Under the pieces are notes generated by a model that was given only the letters and a program-made list of their open reading frames with translations, was not told the DNA's origin and did not search any database. A stretch of 64,000 bases of DNA from Vitellaria paradoxa. Its lineage: Eukaryota; Streptophyta; Magnoliopsida; Ericales; Sapotaceae. The stretch lies in the NCBI GenBank assembly GCA_019916065.1, contig CM034241.1:14889728-14953727 (forward strand). Direction: 5' to 3'. Position numbers and translations under genes: made by a program. This document shows, in pieces, positions 22,650 to 33,572 of the stretch; the stretch's first letter is position 1; every line of letters starts with the position of its first letter.

Positions 22650-23336
22650 AACTTACGGCTAGGATATTCTTGAGTAAATTCTCGTGTATACCCTCCATTC
22701 TGTTCCTCTTTATTTTATCGAGTCATAAGGAGCTGTGACCCCCTTAAGGAACTCGTGAGGGTAGAGAAACGCAGAGTCTAGGATAGAAAATGGCCTACTG
22801 GAGCCATCAAACTGAGGAATCCTTATTTGAGGGACAAATTCTGGGGTTTCCTCCGGACGATGCCTTGGCCTGATTGTTCACAAAGGCATTGGATCTGATC
22901 TCCCTCCTTCGGTTGAGGATGAACTCGGCCCTTGACTGGTAAGGGGCAGATGTTTGGAAGTTGCCTCGTTTGACGTTGGACGGATTGGAAGCAAATTGGA
23001 AGAGGGTAGACCTTCTAGGACGATAAGATCAATGGTTTCACCCACCATTTACTTCTTTCTAGCTTTAGGTTCCCCCTCTTTAGGTCGGGAGGACTTCTGA
23101 GGAAGCACAGTTGGCTTATTGATTGAGATTCCAGAGGCCTTTTTGTTTCTCTCCACTTGTTTCTCTTTTGTTTGTTAGCCTTGTTTGGCCTTGGCGGCTT
23201 CAATCTCTAATGTCCTCTTTTTGGTAATAGCTGCCTTTTTCCTCTTGGCCATCTCTTCGGAGGCCTTTTTCACGTCGAACTTTAGGGCCATGTCTTAATT
23301 GTCGACTTCAATTGGAACAAAGGGAACTTCTGTTTC
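22650..23336 (-). pseudogene. Element C antisense gene, 3' part
   Basis: On the minus strand, reading leftward from 23,336, the frame continues from 36,782 across element B (both copies of gaaac, the complement of TSD gtttc). It encodes a Lys/Ala-rich charged stretch (KKASEEMAKRKKAAITKK, about 23,265-23,210), a Ser/Pro linker (SSSSTEGG), then EFVPQIRIPQFDGSSR and FLYPHEFLKGV (22,840-22,750). Stops near 23,295 and 23,175 break it. A GTAAGT splice-donor-like sequence sits at 22,656-22,651. Antisense ORFs between pol and the 3' LTR are known from some Tat elements; function is unknown. Confidence 0.6.
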
Positions 23337-24837
23337 TGATTGGACATCAATTGTTACATATTTATATATTCAAATTACACTTGCACACATCATAAAAAGA
23401 TATAAAATCTATGTTTTGTGCAGATTCCATCTCCATATCTCCAAAGTGGAATATGTGTTGATTTCCATCACAAAAATAAGAAATTAAGCTACATTGAGGA
23501 TGTTGAGAAGAAAGCATGCTGCACAGCACATCAAAGGATTGAAGCTATTTCACAAGAAGAAGAAAATTCAGTTGAAATCAATGCAAAGAGATCAGAATCA
23601 CTATTCTGGAAATTTCTGCAGCAGAGGATCATATTCGAATATGGTTTTACTGTATTCGAATATAAGCTTCTTCACAGCAACGAATTCCATGTGACCCCAA
23701 CTTCTCCATGTGATGTAACCTGCAATCCAGGGAGGGCAAATCAGTAAAAAAAATAGGAGAAAGAAGGAGCCATCATGAGGACTACATTCGGTTAGAGGAG
23801 AGAGAAGGAAGAGAGTTTCAGAGAGAGAGACACGCAAGAAAGCAGAGGAAGTCGGGGGAGAGAAATTCAGTTTTGTAGAGAGAGGTTTTGAGAGAAATAT
23901 TATTGAGAGTTCATAGTTTTACATTTTAATTTCAATTCGGCATTGGAGTTTTTGAGATTTACATTTTGAATTCATTTCAATTTCTGTAATCAGATTTTCA
24001 GTTCTAAATCCATTAAATTTTCATTTTCAGTTTGAAATGTCTTCAATTCAGATTTCCATTTCTGTTTTTCTTCTCTTCAATATGCTCGGCTAAGTCTTCT
24101 TGGGCCAAGGCAAGGGTAATGCCCTTCCAATGAATCTCAAGTGGCCGAACTTCATGGATCTACTTTGAGTTCTTATGATTATCAAGTCAATTTATAGCTG
24201 GGTGTCTTAGAACTCATTGATTCAAGACCCGATTAATCCAAATTTGTATATCCTATTGATGAGTTCATAGGTGTTGCTTAACTTAGAACTCTCATGACAT
24301 TGTTGTATGTGGGTTGCTAGAATTAGAACTCCTATTGTCCTTAAAATAGGTTATGCACATTGAGTGTTTAATCCATGGTTTGTTTCAATTGAAATTAATT
24401 TTCTCAAAAATCAGCACAAATTGATTTGGTAATTTATAAACTCTTGGCACTTGAAATTCATTTGGATTGATATTAAACTTGTCTTGCTCAACTTTTTTTA
24501 TCACTTAATCTTTAAGTTTAAATTCATTTTGCTTTTGGAAAACTAGTTCAAAACCATCAACCAACCAAATCAGATTTTAATTTTCTGTTTCACATTTTTT
24601 GTGAGTTGTGTTTTGCCAAATTAATCTCCATTAGAGTCATTCACTTCATTACTCCCTAGATCCCTGTGGAAATGACCTGGGACTTACCAGTTATTTTGTG
24701 CTTCAACCACACCTTGCACTTGGGGGAAAACTTGTCTTGATTTACCTCACTTAACATTTTTTTTAAATTTGAATTGATAAACTGAATTTTCATCTGAGCT
24801 TTTATTTTGGAGTGACGTAATTAAGTAAGAACAAGCA
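23337..24837 (+). repeat. Element B 5' LTR
   Basis: TGATTGGACATC...AAGCA, 1501 bp, directly followed by the PBS region. U3 has two ATTCGAAT palindromes (23,630-23,662) overlapping a TATAAG (23,661-23,666). The GAGAGAG-rich leader near 23,800 probably lies in R/U5. The Athila hallmark CCCTGTGGAAATGACC...CACTTGGGGG is near 24,660-24,726. Confidence 0.96.
23630..23666 (+). promoter_or_regulatory. Paired palindromes and TATA-like box, element B U3
   Basis: A perfect 14-bp palindrome CATATTCGAATATG (23,630-23,643) and TATTCGAATA (23,653-23,662) have centres 21 bp apart. The second overlaps TATAAG. The same arrangement is in the 3' LTR at 35,566-35,602. Promoter assignment is inferred from position. 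Confidence 0.55.
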
Positions 24838-24844
24838 CAATTTT

Positions 24845-24862
24845 TGGCGCCGTTGCCGGGGA
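24845..24862 (+). other. Element B primer binding site
   Basis: TGGCGCCGTTGCCGGGGA, the exact Athila/Tat consensus complementary to the 3' end of tRNA-Asp, seven bases after the 5' LTR. Confidence 0.95.
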
Positions 24863-25070
24863 TCTTTGAGAAGCAATGGTGTTTTGAGCTTTTGGAGCAT
24901 TAACTGGCAGTACATCTCACCACCATTTTCAACAACAGGAGCTGCTTAACTTGTTGGGTAACTTTGTTCCATCTCTGTTTCTATTTCTTTTATAGTCTTG
25001 GTTGTTAGTTTAGTTTTAGAACTATTTGCATCTGAATCCTGAATTTCTGATTTGAAACTGTTTCATCTGA

Positions 25071-25080
25071 TATTCGAATA
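25071..25080. promoter_or_regulatory. TATTCGAATA palindrome in element B leader
   Basis: Exact copy of the U3 palindrome, located between PBS and gag. It is one of about twelve ATTCGAAT sites in this element. Confidence 0.45.
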
Positions 25081-25192
25081 CTGCTGCATTTCTCTGCTGT
25101 AAGCTGTAGTTGCAATTCTCTGTGAATCAGTAGATGAAATTGTGAAGTTAGGAGGTTAGATTGGAGTTTTGTTTCAGTCTGAATTTCTGTTT

Positions 25193-26848
25193 ATGCTTTT
25201 AAGGTCTGGTAAACTTGTTGGAAACAGATCTGAATTGCATTTTCCATCTTCTCTTGCTGAATTGATTAAATCTGCTGCATCACATTCACAATCTGAATTT
25301 TCTGTTGCACATATGGATCCACCACCACCTGTTCTGCCGGAAGGAAGTGTTCAAGGAGAGAATGACCAAATGGATCAAAACATCCTTAGACCTCTCCGAG
25401 AATATCTTTATCCAGCTAGACAAACCACTCCATCTTGCATTGTTCTTCCAAATGGACATCAGAATTTTTATCTTAAACCTGGAACAATTCAGCTTTTACC
25501 AACTTTTCATGGCATGGACTCAGAAAATCCTTACATGCATATGAAAGAATTTGAAGATGTTTGTGGAACTTGCATGGATAGGAATGTTAATGAGGACATG
25601 GTTAGGCTTAAATTATTTCCATTTTCATTGAAAGACAAGGCAAAAATGTGGTTGAATTCACTTGAGCCTAGATCAATAGGTACTTGGAGAGACATGCAAA
25701 CAAAATTTTTGAAGAAGTATTTTCCTGCAAATAGAACTGTAATTCTTCAACAGCAAATAATGAATTTTGTGTGTAAATCCAATGAAACATTTGCTCAAGC
25801 ATGGGAAAGATTCAAGGAATTGTTGCAAGCATGTCCACATCATGGTTTTGAATCTTGGAGAATTGTTAATTTTTTCCATAATGCATTAACTCCAAATCTG
25901 AAAATGTTGGTTGCCACCATGTGTAATGGTGAATTCTATGACAAAACTGCTGAAGAGGCTTTACATTTCTTTGATGCTTTAGCTGAAAACACTAAACAAT
26001 GGGAGGTAGTTTCCCCATCTTTTTCTGAATTTTCTGACAGATCAAATGATAGAGGAAAGTTCCATCTCAATGAGGCAGATGATGTTGGAGCTAGGTTGGC
26101 TGCATTGTCAAGAAAGATTGAATTGATGGAGCAAAAGAAGCAAACATTGAAGGAGAGTGAAGTGAAGTGTGTGCTGTGTGAAACCGCAGACCACAGGACT
26201 GATGATTGCCCAACACTTCCAGCTTTTAAGGAAGTTCTCTATGGTCAAGCAAATCCCACACAAGCTGCAAGACCCTTCAATCAAAATCAGGGGATGAACA
26301 CATATTCACAAGGCCATAGTCCATATTCGAATAACTACAACCCTGGCTACAGAAATCATCCAAACCTTTCTTGGAAAGCAGAAGCACAGAACCAACAATA
26401 CCAACCTCAACAACCTGTGCAACCCCAACCATTTCCTTCTCAGCCTTTTCAACCTCAGCAGAACACAAATTTTTATCAGCCACCTCACAAAAGATCTTTG
26501 GAAGACACTTTGCAACAATTTATGCAAGGGCAGATTGGAACCAACAATCAGAATTCCAAGTTTCAAGAGCAGACAAACAGGGCCATGGAAGACATCCGAA
26601 GTCAATTGTCAAAGCTAACTCAAGCTTTAACCATCAGAGAATCAGGAAAGCTTCCATCTCAGCCAAGACCAAATCCTACAAGCCAAGTTCATTTCAGTGA
26701 ATCATCTTCATCTGCTGCAAATGAAAATCTGGAGCATGTACAAGCTGTTTCAACATTGAGAAGTGGAAAGCAAATTGTCAAGCCAGATTACAAACCACCT
26801 ACTGAAGAAATTGAGGAAGAAAATGAGCAAGGAAATAATGAAAAATGA
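25193..26848 (+). CDS. gag: Element B gag polyprotein
   Basis: Open frame to TGA 26,848, about 551 codons. I chose ATG 25,193 (MLLRSGK) because element A starts with the same motif, although the frame opens at 25,169. Domains: Ser/Pro N-terminus; capsid-type gag domain (LLPTFHGMDSENPYMHMKEF, KAKMWLNSLEPRSIGTW, AWERFKELLQACPHHGF, residues about 95-260); a complete CCHC zinc knuckle CVLCETADHRTDDC (about residue 325); a Gln/Pro-rich region; LEDTLQQFMQGQ; and an acidic tail. Gag would assemble the cytoplasmic particle and bind RNA. No break is seen. Confidence 0.9.
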   Translation: MLLRSGKLVGNRSELHFPSSLAELIKSAASHSQSEFSVAHMDPPPPVLPEGSVQGENDQMDQNILRPLREYLYPARQTTPSCIVLPNGHQNFYLKPGTIQLLPTFHGMDSENPYMHMKEFEDVCGTCMDRNVNEDMVRLKLFPFSLKDKAKMWLNSLEPRSIGTWRDMQTKFLKKYFPANRTVILQQQIMNFVCKSNETFAQAWERFKELLQACPHHGFESWRIVNFFHNALTPNLKMLVATMCNGEFYDKTAEEALHFFDALAENTKQWEVVSPSFSEFSDRSNDRGKFHLNEADDVGARLAALSRKIELMEQKKQTLKESEVKCVLCETADHRTDDCPTLPAFKEVLYGQANPTQAARPFNQNQGMNTYSQGHSPYSNNYNPGYRNHPNLSWKAEAQNQQYQPQQPVQPQPFPSQPFQPQQNTNFYQPPHKRSLEDTLQQFMQGQIGTNNQNSKFQEQTNRAMEDIRSQLSKLTQALTIRESGKLPSQPRPNPTSQVHFSESSSSAANENLEHVQAVSTLRSGKQIVKPDYKPPTEEIEEENEQGNNEK

Positions 26849-27700
26849 AGAGGAAATGCTAGCTAAAACAGAAACTGGACAGCAGAACAAAAAGTGAACT
26901 AGAAACAGCAATTTAGCACTTCTGAGAAAGAAATCATGTTTCAGCATGAAGAGCAGGAATTGAAGCAAAATGAAAGACTAATTGGGGACAGCAAGTTGGA
27001 CAGCAGAAAACTTGAGGAAAAGCAGAATCTGAGCCAAGAAGGGCAGAAAATTCTGATGCAGCCGAAGGAATATTCGAATACCAGTAAGCAACATTCGAAT
27101 AGCAGTAAGCAGCAAATCAGAATCCAGAGAACAGAGCAGGTAGATTCTGAAAATAAAGAGGAAATTTCTGAGAATAAGAAAAAAATTTCTGAGGAAAATC
27201 AGTTTGAAAAGAGTGAAAAAGATTTTGAAAATAAAGAGATTTTGAATAAAACCAAGTTGGACAAATCTGAATTTGTTCCAAAACTTCCATTTCCACAAAG
27301 ATTGAACAAAGCCAAGAAAGAGAATTTGAATTCTGACATTTATGAATTGTTCAAACAAGTCAGAATCAATATTCCCTTACTTGATGCAATTAAACAAAAT
27401 CCATCCTATGGAAAATTTTTGAAAGATTTGTGTACTGTTAAGAGGAAAATGAATGTGAAAGAAAGAGCATTTTTGACTGAACAAGTGAGCTCCATTTTGC
27501 AATTTAAAACTCCTCCCAAATATAAAGATCCAGGTTGCCCCACCATAGCTTGCTTAATTGGGAATCAAAGGGTAGATCAAGCTTTGCTAGATTTAGGTGC
27601 AAGTGTCAACCTCTTACCATTCACTGTTTACAAACAGCTGGGGTTGGGAGAACTTAGACCTACTAGGGTGACACTACAACTTGCTGATAGGGTCAGTTAA
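26849..27700 (+). pseudogene. Element B gag-pol linker and protease (frameshifted)
   Basis: The gag frame continues past three close stops (26,846, about 26,864, about 26,897) into an open stretch from 26,936: a Lys/Glu/Gln-rich linker, EQVSSILQ, and the protease core ALLDLGASVNLLPFTVY (about 27,580-27,630). One extra G near 27,690 (GATAGGGTCAG) shifts the frame before the next protease strand, which continues in the frame starting 27,681. The linker contains ATTCGAAT twice, centres 21 bp apart (27,071 and 27,093). Confidence 0.85.
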
Positions 27701-30365
27701 AGTCCCTAGGGGTGTGGTTGAGGATGTCTTGATTCAAGTGGATCATTTTTACTTTCCGGTGGACTTTATAGTGCTAGACACTCAGCCCATTCAAGGAAAC
27801 CAACCAGCTGTACCTGTTATCCTAGGAAGACCATTTTTGGCCACCTCAAATGCCTTGATCAATTGTAGAACCGGAGTTATCAAGTTCTCCTTTGGAAACA
27901 TGACAATTGAGAAAAACATCTTCAAGGTGACCAAACAGCCGAGTGATTATGAGGAGGTAGAGGAAGTTGATTGGATTCAAACAACCACTCAAGATCACTT
28001 TGATAGAGAGTATTTTGATGACCCTTTGGAGAAAGCCTTAGTGAATAATGAGCAAGTAGATTTCCTAGCTGATTGTGACTTGGAGAATTGTGGGGGAGGA
28101 GAATTGGAGGAAATGAAAAATTCAATGCTATTGGTGAATCAGTGGAGACCATCTGTTGAGTCTTTAGAGCTGCCCATAGTCAAGCCTCTGTCATTTTTGG
28201 ACCAGCCACCAAAACCTGAGAGAAAACCCTTGCCAAGTGACTTGAAGTATGTATTTTTGGGTGAGGGAGAGTCCTATCCAGCTGTCATTTCATCTCAGCT
28301 GAGTTTGGACCAAGAAAATAGACTTGTGGAAGTCTTGAGGAAGCATAGAGGAGCTTTGGGCTGGACTATAGCAGATCTGCAGGGAATAAGTCCATTGATT
28401 TGCACTCATAGAATATTTTTGGAGGATGAGGCCAAGCCTATTAGGCAAATGCAAAGGAGACTCAACCCCAACATGAAAGAGGTTGTTAGAGGGGAGGTAA
28501 TCAAGCTTTTGGATGCTGGAATTATCTACCCCATCTCAGATTCTAAGTGGGTGAGTCCAACTCAGGTAGTGCCTAAGAAATCTGGAGTGACTGTGATTAA
28601 GAATGAAAAAGAGGAATTAGTTCCAATGCGCATCCAAACAGGATGGCGCATGTGCATAGATTATAGAAAGTTAAATGCAGTCACAAGGAAAGATCACTTC
28701 CCTCTTCCATTCCTAGATCAGGTATTGGAAAGAGTGGCAGGGCATGCATTTTACTGTTTCTTGGATGGTTACTCTGGGTATAATCAGATTGAGATTGCAT
28801 TGGAGGATCAGGAAAAGACCACATTCACTTGCCCATTTGGCACATTTGCATATAGGCGTATGCCTTTTGGTCTTTGCAATGCTCCTGCAACATTTCAGAG
28901 ATGTATGATGAGTCTGTTTGGTGATTTTGTAGAGAGATTCCTTGAAGTTTTTATGGATGACTTTTCAGTATATGGCAGTGACTTTGATACATGTTTGGGA
29001 AATTTAGAGAAGGTTTTGATTAGATGTGAGGAGAAAAACTTGGTTTTGAACTGGGAAAAATGCCACTTTATGGTAACTCATGGAATTGTCCTTGGCCACA
29101 TAGTGTCTTCTAGGGGGATAGAAGTAGACAAAGCCAAAGTGGAAATCATTCAAAAACTTCCTACCCCTAGATGTGTTAAGGATATCAGATCATTTCTTGG
29201 CCATGCTGGGTTTTATAGAAGGTTCATTGCATCATTCAGTGCCATTGCTAGACCTTTGTGCAACCTTCTATCCCAGGATGTTCCCTTTGATTGGACACCA
29301 GAGTGTCAGGCCTCATTTGATAGACTTAAGAGTTTGCTCACCTCAGCTCCCATTATGCAGCCACCAGACTGGACTTTACCATTTGAAATCATGTGTGATG
29401 CTAGTGATTGTGCCATTGGTGCAGTGCTAGGACAGAGGAGGGATAGGAGGCCACATGTATTGTACTATGCTAGCAAAACCCTTAGTGAAGCACAAAGGAA
29501 TTACACTACTACTGAGAAGGAGTTGCTAGCAGTAGTATATGCCTTGGACAAGTTCAGATCATACTTGGTAGGTTCCCATGTCATAGTATACACTGACCAT
29601 GCTGCTTTGAAGTATCTCTTGACCAAACCTGATGCTAAGCCTAGACTTATTAGATGGATTCTTCTGCTTCAAGAATTTGATTTAGAAATCAAGGACAAAA
29701 AGGGAGTTGAAAATGTAGTTGCTGATCACCTTTCTAGACTCCCACATCAGGATTTAGCATCTTTTGATTCTCCCATCAATGAGACATTCCCTGATGAGCA
29801 GTTGTTCCACATAGACTCTTCTGAGGTACCTTGGTTTGCAGATATAGCCAACTACCTAGCTTCAGGTATTGTGCCTTCTCACTGGACCATGTTGGATAGA
29901 AGGAAGTTCTTTAGGAATGTGAGACACTTTTTCTGGGATGACCCTTATTTGTTTAAATATTGCCCAGATCAGGTGATTAGGAGGTGCATACCTGAGAGTG
30001 AGTCCACCAGTGTCATTGAGTTCTGTCACACATTAGCTTGTGGAGGACATTTTTCTGCTAGGAAGACTGTGGCTAAAATTTTGCAATGTGGATTGTATTG
30101 GCCAACCATGTTCAAAGATGTGTATGCATTTTGTGTTGCTTGTGATAGATGCCAGAGACTTGGTAGCCTCACTAGGAGGAACATGATGCCCCTTCATCCC
30201 ATTTATGTGCTTGATATCTTTGACTGTTGGGGTATGGACTTCATGGGCCCATTTGTGAGTTCCTTTGGTTATGAGTACATTCTAGTGGCCGTAGATTATG
30301 TCTCAAAGTGGGTAGAGGCTATTCCAACAAAGACCAATGACCATAGAGTGGTTATCAAATTTTGA
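27681..30365 (+). CDS. pol: Element B pol: protease end, RT, RNase H, integrase N-terminal and core
   Basis: One open frame of about 894 codons. In order: second protease motif [17 protein letters not shown] with [41 protein letters not shown] palm, the catalytic FMDDFSVYG (about 28,950) and NWEKCHFMV; RNase H with [30 protein letters not shown] and [10 protein letters not shown]; integrase HHCC ([17 protein letters not shown]...[11 protein letters not shown]) and first catalytic Asp in WGMDFMGPF. It ends at TGA 30,363-30,365 because one T is missing in AAATTTTGAAAG. It makes double-stranded cDNA and starts integration. Confidence 0.93.
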   Translation: MLIGSVKVPRGVVEDVLIQVDHFYFPVDFIVLDTQPIQGNQPAVPVILGRPFLATSNALINCRTGVIKFSFGNMTIEKNIFKVTKQPSDYEEVEEVDWIQTTTQDHFDREYFDDPLEKALVNNEQVDFLADCDLENCGGGELEEMKNSMLLVNQWRPSVESLELPIVKPLSFLDQPPKPERKPLPSDLKYVFLGEGESYPAVISSQLSLDQENRLVEVLRKHRGALGWTIADLQGISPLICTHRIFLEDEAKPIRQMQRRLNPNMKEVVRGEVIKLLDAGIIYPISDSKWVSPTQVVPKKSGVTVIKNEKEELVPMRIQTGWRMCIDYRKLNAVTRKDHFPLPFLDQVLERVAGHAFYCFLDGYSGYNQIEIALEDQEKTTFTCPFGTFAYRRMPFGLCNAPATFQRCMMSLFGDFVERFLEVFMDDFSVYGSDFDTCLGNLEKVLIRCEEKNLVLNWEKCHFMVTHGIVLGHIVSSRGIEVDKAKVEIIQKLPTPRCVKDIRSFLGHAGFYRRFIASFSAIARPLCNLLSQDVPFDWTPECQASFDRLKSLLTSAPIMQPPDWTLPFEIMCDASDCAIGAVLGQRRDRRPHVLYYASKTLSEAQRNYTTTEKELLAVVYALDKFRSYLVGSHVIVYTDHAALKYLLTKPDAKPRLIRWILLLQEFDLEIKDKKGVENVVADHLSRLPHQDLASFDSPINETFPDEQLFHIDSSEVPWFADIANYLASGIVPSHWTMLDRRKFFRNVRHFFWDDPYLFKYCPDQVIRRCIPESESTSVIEFCHTLACGGHFSARKTVAKILQCGLYWPTMFKDVYAFCVACDRCQRLGSLTRRNMMPLHPIYVLDIFDCWGMDFMGPFVSSFGYEYILVAVDYVSKWVEAIPTKTNDHRVVIKF

Positions 30366-31124
30366 AAGAAAATGTGTTTTCCAGATTTGGGATGCCTAGA
30401 GCAGTGATAAGTGATAGGGGAACACATTTTTGCAATAGACATGTTGGTCTTTTGATGAAGAAGTATGGGGTGTTACACAAGGTTGGAACATCTTACCACC
30501 CCCAAACAAGTGGACAAGCTGAATTAGCTAATAGGGAAATCAAAAGAATCATTGAGAAAACAGTGAACCCCACAAGGAAAGATTGGTCTTTGAAATTGGT
30601 GGATGCACTGTGGGCTTATAGGACTGCATTCAAGACCATCTTAGGAATGTCCCCTTATAGATTGGTATATGGAAAAGCTTGTCACTTACCAGTGGAGTTG
30701 GAACACAAGGCCTTTTGGGCAGTGAGACATTTTAATGAGAGCATCACTGAATCTGGTTTTCAAAGAAAATTGCAACTTAGTGAGCTGGAAGAGATTAGAA
30801 ACGATGCATATGAGAATGCCAAGATTTCTAAGGATCGAGTAAAGAAGTGGCACGATGCACACATCAGTAGAAGAGAGTTTTTTGTGGGACAAAAAGTGTT
30901 GTTATATGATTCTAGATTGCATCTGTTTCCAGGAAAGCTTAAATCAAGATGGACTGGTCCTTTTGTAGTCAAGAATGTGACTAGAGTTTGGGGCTATTGA
31001 CATTGAAAACCCAAGTTCAAAGAATGTTTTCCGGGTGAATGGACAAAGACTCAAGGAGTATCATGAGAATTTTGTTGCTGAAGTAGAGAGTTGGGATCTC
31101 GAAGATCCCCCAAATTCTGTTTGA
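30362..31124 (+). pseudogene. Element B integrase C-terminal part (frameshifted)
   Basis: Continues integrase in another frame: [18 protein letters not shown] (second Asp), [12 protein letters not shown] (Glu), [19 protein letters not shown] and the C-terminal barrel [18 protein letters not shown] second shift near 30,985 moves the last segment ([15 protein letters not shown]...VAEVESWDLEDPP) into a third frame ending at 31,124. Every catalytic residue is present; only indels separate the parts. Confidence 0.9.
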
Positions 31125-31541
31125 ATGAAGGAAGAATTCTGATTTTGTATCATAGTAGTGTAGGTTCTGTTATGCTTTTGATTTTCTGTTTTCTTTTGTT
31201 TTTGTAAAAAAAAAAAAAAAAAGAAGTTGTATATGGTTATTGCTAACCTTCAGTTTTCAGCTGCAAGTAGTACTCAACTGAGGAAGTGAAGAATCTGCTT
31301 GATGAAAAGAATCTATTCAAATCTGATGTGATCAGTTGCAATTGCAACTGCAGCTGTGATCATGCAGTAGCTGGACTAAATGCCTTGCCACTGCTGAAAT
31401 GTGAGCTTGGAACAAGTTGGTGGGGAATTGGTCACAGTAGCTGACTGATCAGCTTTCAATTCTTGGTAATAAGTTGAATTTTCATTCACAATCTCCAGGT
31501 ATGTTACTTCCCCAACCTTTCTTTAATTTGCTGGTTTAATA

Positions 31542-31575
31542 CATTGAGGACAATGCATGATTTTAGTTGGGGGGG
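31542..31575 (+). promoter_or_regulatory. Hairpin plus G7 tract in element B
   Basis: CATTGAGGACAATG (31,542-31,555), then TTTTAGTTGGGGGGG ending 31,575. Same arrangement as elements A and D, but here it lies before rather than after ORF3. Possible internal plus-strand priming site or RNA structure; function unknown. Confidence 0.55.
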
Positions 31576-31904
31576 ACACAATCTGAGTTTGTGGATGTGA
31601 ATAGTGTTTTTACTGAAATTTGCTGAATTGAGTGATTGGATATGATCAGAATGTTTTGAATATGATTTGGAATTGTTTGAATTGAATTAAGATCATGCTT
31701 ATGTCAGTTTGAGTTTGCATATGTTGAAATTTGAAAAAAATTGAAAATTTGAAAAAATTGCAAAACTTCTTCTTGAATTAGTTGTCTTTTTGAAATAATT
31801 TTCGAATCCTAGCTGTTGGCAAAACTTAATTTGAGTATTCTTAAGAAATGGGGGAAGAATTTCTGGTTTTCTGGACACTGGAATTGCAAATTGCTGATAA
31901 CCTG

Positions 31905-32002
31905 TATTCGAATATGGGTCTGGGTATTCGAATATGATGTCGGTTTTAAATCCTGTATATACCCGTGAGTGGCCCCATTCAAGTTCCTGTTCTATTCGAA
32001 TA
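31905..32002 (+). promoter_or_regulatory. Internal palindromes and TATA box, candidate ORF3 promoter (element B)
   Basis: TATTCGAATA at 31,905, 31,925 and 31,993, with TATATAC at 31,956-31,962 between them. The first two are 20 bp apart, as in U3. ORF3 begins about 235 bp after the TATA. Its position matches the internal cassette of element A although the palindrome sequence differs completely. Promoter activity is inference. Confidence 0.5.
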
Positions 32003-32197
32003 CGAGCCCTGGTGCCCAAAACCCTGAAACCTTCACCATTCCACATCTTCTTCCAGTCCTCTAACTTTCAGATTATCTGAGTGTGATTTTGAGTTGACAT
32101 TGAAAGGAAGATTCAGATACAGAGCTGCGATTGAAGAAGCTAGGGTTTACAGCTTTGGAAAATTTCTGATAAAGGGTTGAGAATCAATTGAAGCAAG

Positions 32198-33572
32198 ATG
32201 CCACCAAAGAGGATGAAGAAGATGGCTTATAAAGGTAAGGCTAAAAGAAGGAGCATGAGGATTTTGAGCCAACATGGTAAGGGTTCTTCACTTGTTGTTC
32301 AGGAACCCATAACATATGAACTGTCATCTTCTAAATCAGACCCTAGGTCCTCCTCTAGAGCAGAATCGTTCTATTCTGTAGGTAATGAGAGTTTGAATGA
32401 GAGACATGATGATCATGTCTCTAATGTTGAAAAGGAAAACTCTGTTGGAGTTCCTGAGAATGTGCCTACTAAGGAGCACACTACTGCTCCTGAGCATGAG
32501 GTCCACACCTCTGAAAATGCTCCTGAGGATGAACCTGAAGCACAATCTGACCAAGATCTTTTTGATGAGGATTCTTTTGATAGCTCGAGGTTTTCCAATA
32601 AAGCCTCAGAGCTGAAATATAATGAGAATTACAGCAAGAGAGCTGTGTTGAGTGAAAGAGGAATTAAATTGGAGGACTACAATGAACCACCCTATGAATT
32701 GTTAGAATTATTTGAGCAAAGGGGCTGGGTGCATTGGGTTACAACCAGTAGGAGGGCTGTGGTACCATATGTGAGAGAGTTTTACTCAAATGCTGAATTG
32801 GGTATGGTTCATGGGAGACCTGTGATAAACTCTAAGGTTAGAGGGAAGAAAATCAGTGTGAATCTTGAGAAGATCTCTTTCATAAGTCACTTACCTGTTG
32901 AAAGAGTACCCGAATCCACACCTGAACAAAAAGCACAATGGGAGGAGCAATTGCATAAGGACAATTTGGCTAGACTCTTCACAGCCAACCCTCAAGCCTC
33001 AATGGACCACTGCTAGGATGTCCAAGTCAGGAATTACTCCCAAAAGTAATGTCCTTCACATGCTAGTCTGTTCTTCAATTCTGCCCCATGCTTACAAGTC
33101 AACCATCACTCTAGAGCAAGCCATGATTATGGGAAAGTTGTTGTTAGGCATTCCCATGGATTTACCTTACCACATCTGGTTGGTTATTTCTCATGTGGTA
33201 GAGAAATCAGAATCCACTGCTGGGCTGCCTTTTGGAGGTCTAATTACAGAGATAATTCAGCATTTTCTGGGAATAGAGGAAGAGGTAGGAATGGCCACTG
33301 TGAAAGCTGCTCCTTTGATAGACAAGACATCTGTGAATAGAAGTCAAGGACAGCTGAAGAAGGCTGCTCCACCTGCAGTAGAGAACAACCAGCAGCAGCC
33401 AGCAGAAGAGACTGAAGCAGCCCCCATGAGCACAGAGGAGAAATTGAAGTTAATCCAGCAAAATCAAGAAGTACTGATGAGGGAAGTTAGTGAGCTGAGA
33501 CAGGGGCAGCAAAAGCTTATTCGATTGGTGGAGAGCATATTCGAATTAAGCCGAGAAGGAAGAAATGCTTAA
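32198..33572 (+). pseudogene. Element B ORF3 (Athila third ORF), one frameshift
   Basis: ATG 32,198 opens a frame to 33,016. The protein then continues in another frame to TAA 33,572, so one small indel near 33,000 splits it. The N-terminus is very basic (MPPKRMKKMAYKGKAKRR, NLS-like), then acidic/Ser-rich. The central domain has ELLELFEQRGWVHW, YVREFYSN and VRGKKISVNLEKISF, then LPFGGLITEII, as in element A ORF3 and plant transposon-protein domain PF20167 (recalled). The end is Gln/Glu-rich, likely coiled coil (EEKLKLIQQNQEVLMREV). No membrane segment is seen. Role unknown. Confidence 0.82.

Larger units (their letters stand above)
31125..32197 (+). other. Element B spacer between integrase and ORF3
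   Basis: About 1.07 kb without coding features. It has a poly-A run at 31,206-31,222, the hairpin CATTGAGGACAATG with a G7 tract (31,542-31,575), and the palindrome/TATA block at 31,905-32,002. A polypyrimidine run ending TTCTTCCAG (about 32,049-32,057) resembles a splice acceptor. Confidence 0.55.

Noticed and set aside
26978..27358. Minus-strand Phe/Leu-rich frame opposite element B linker as a membrane protein
   Set aside because: The hydrophobic pattern is the complement of Lys/Glu-rich codons in the linker; antisense artefact.
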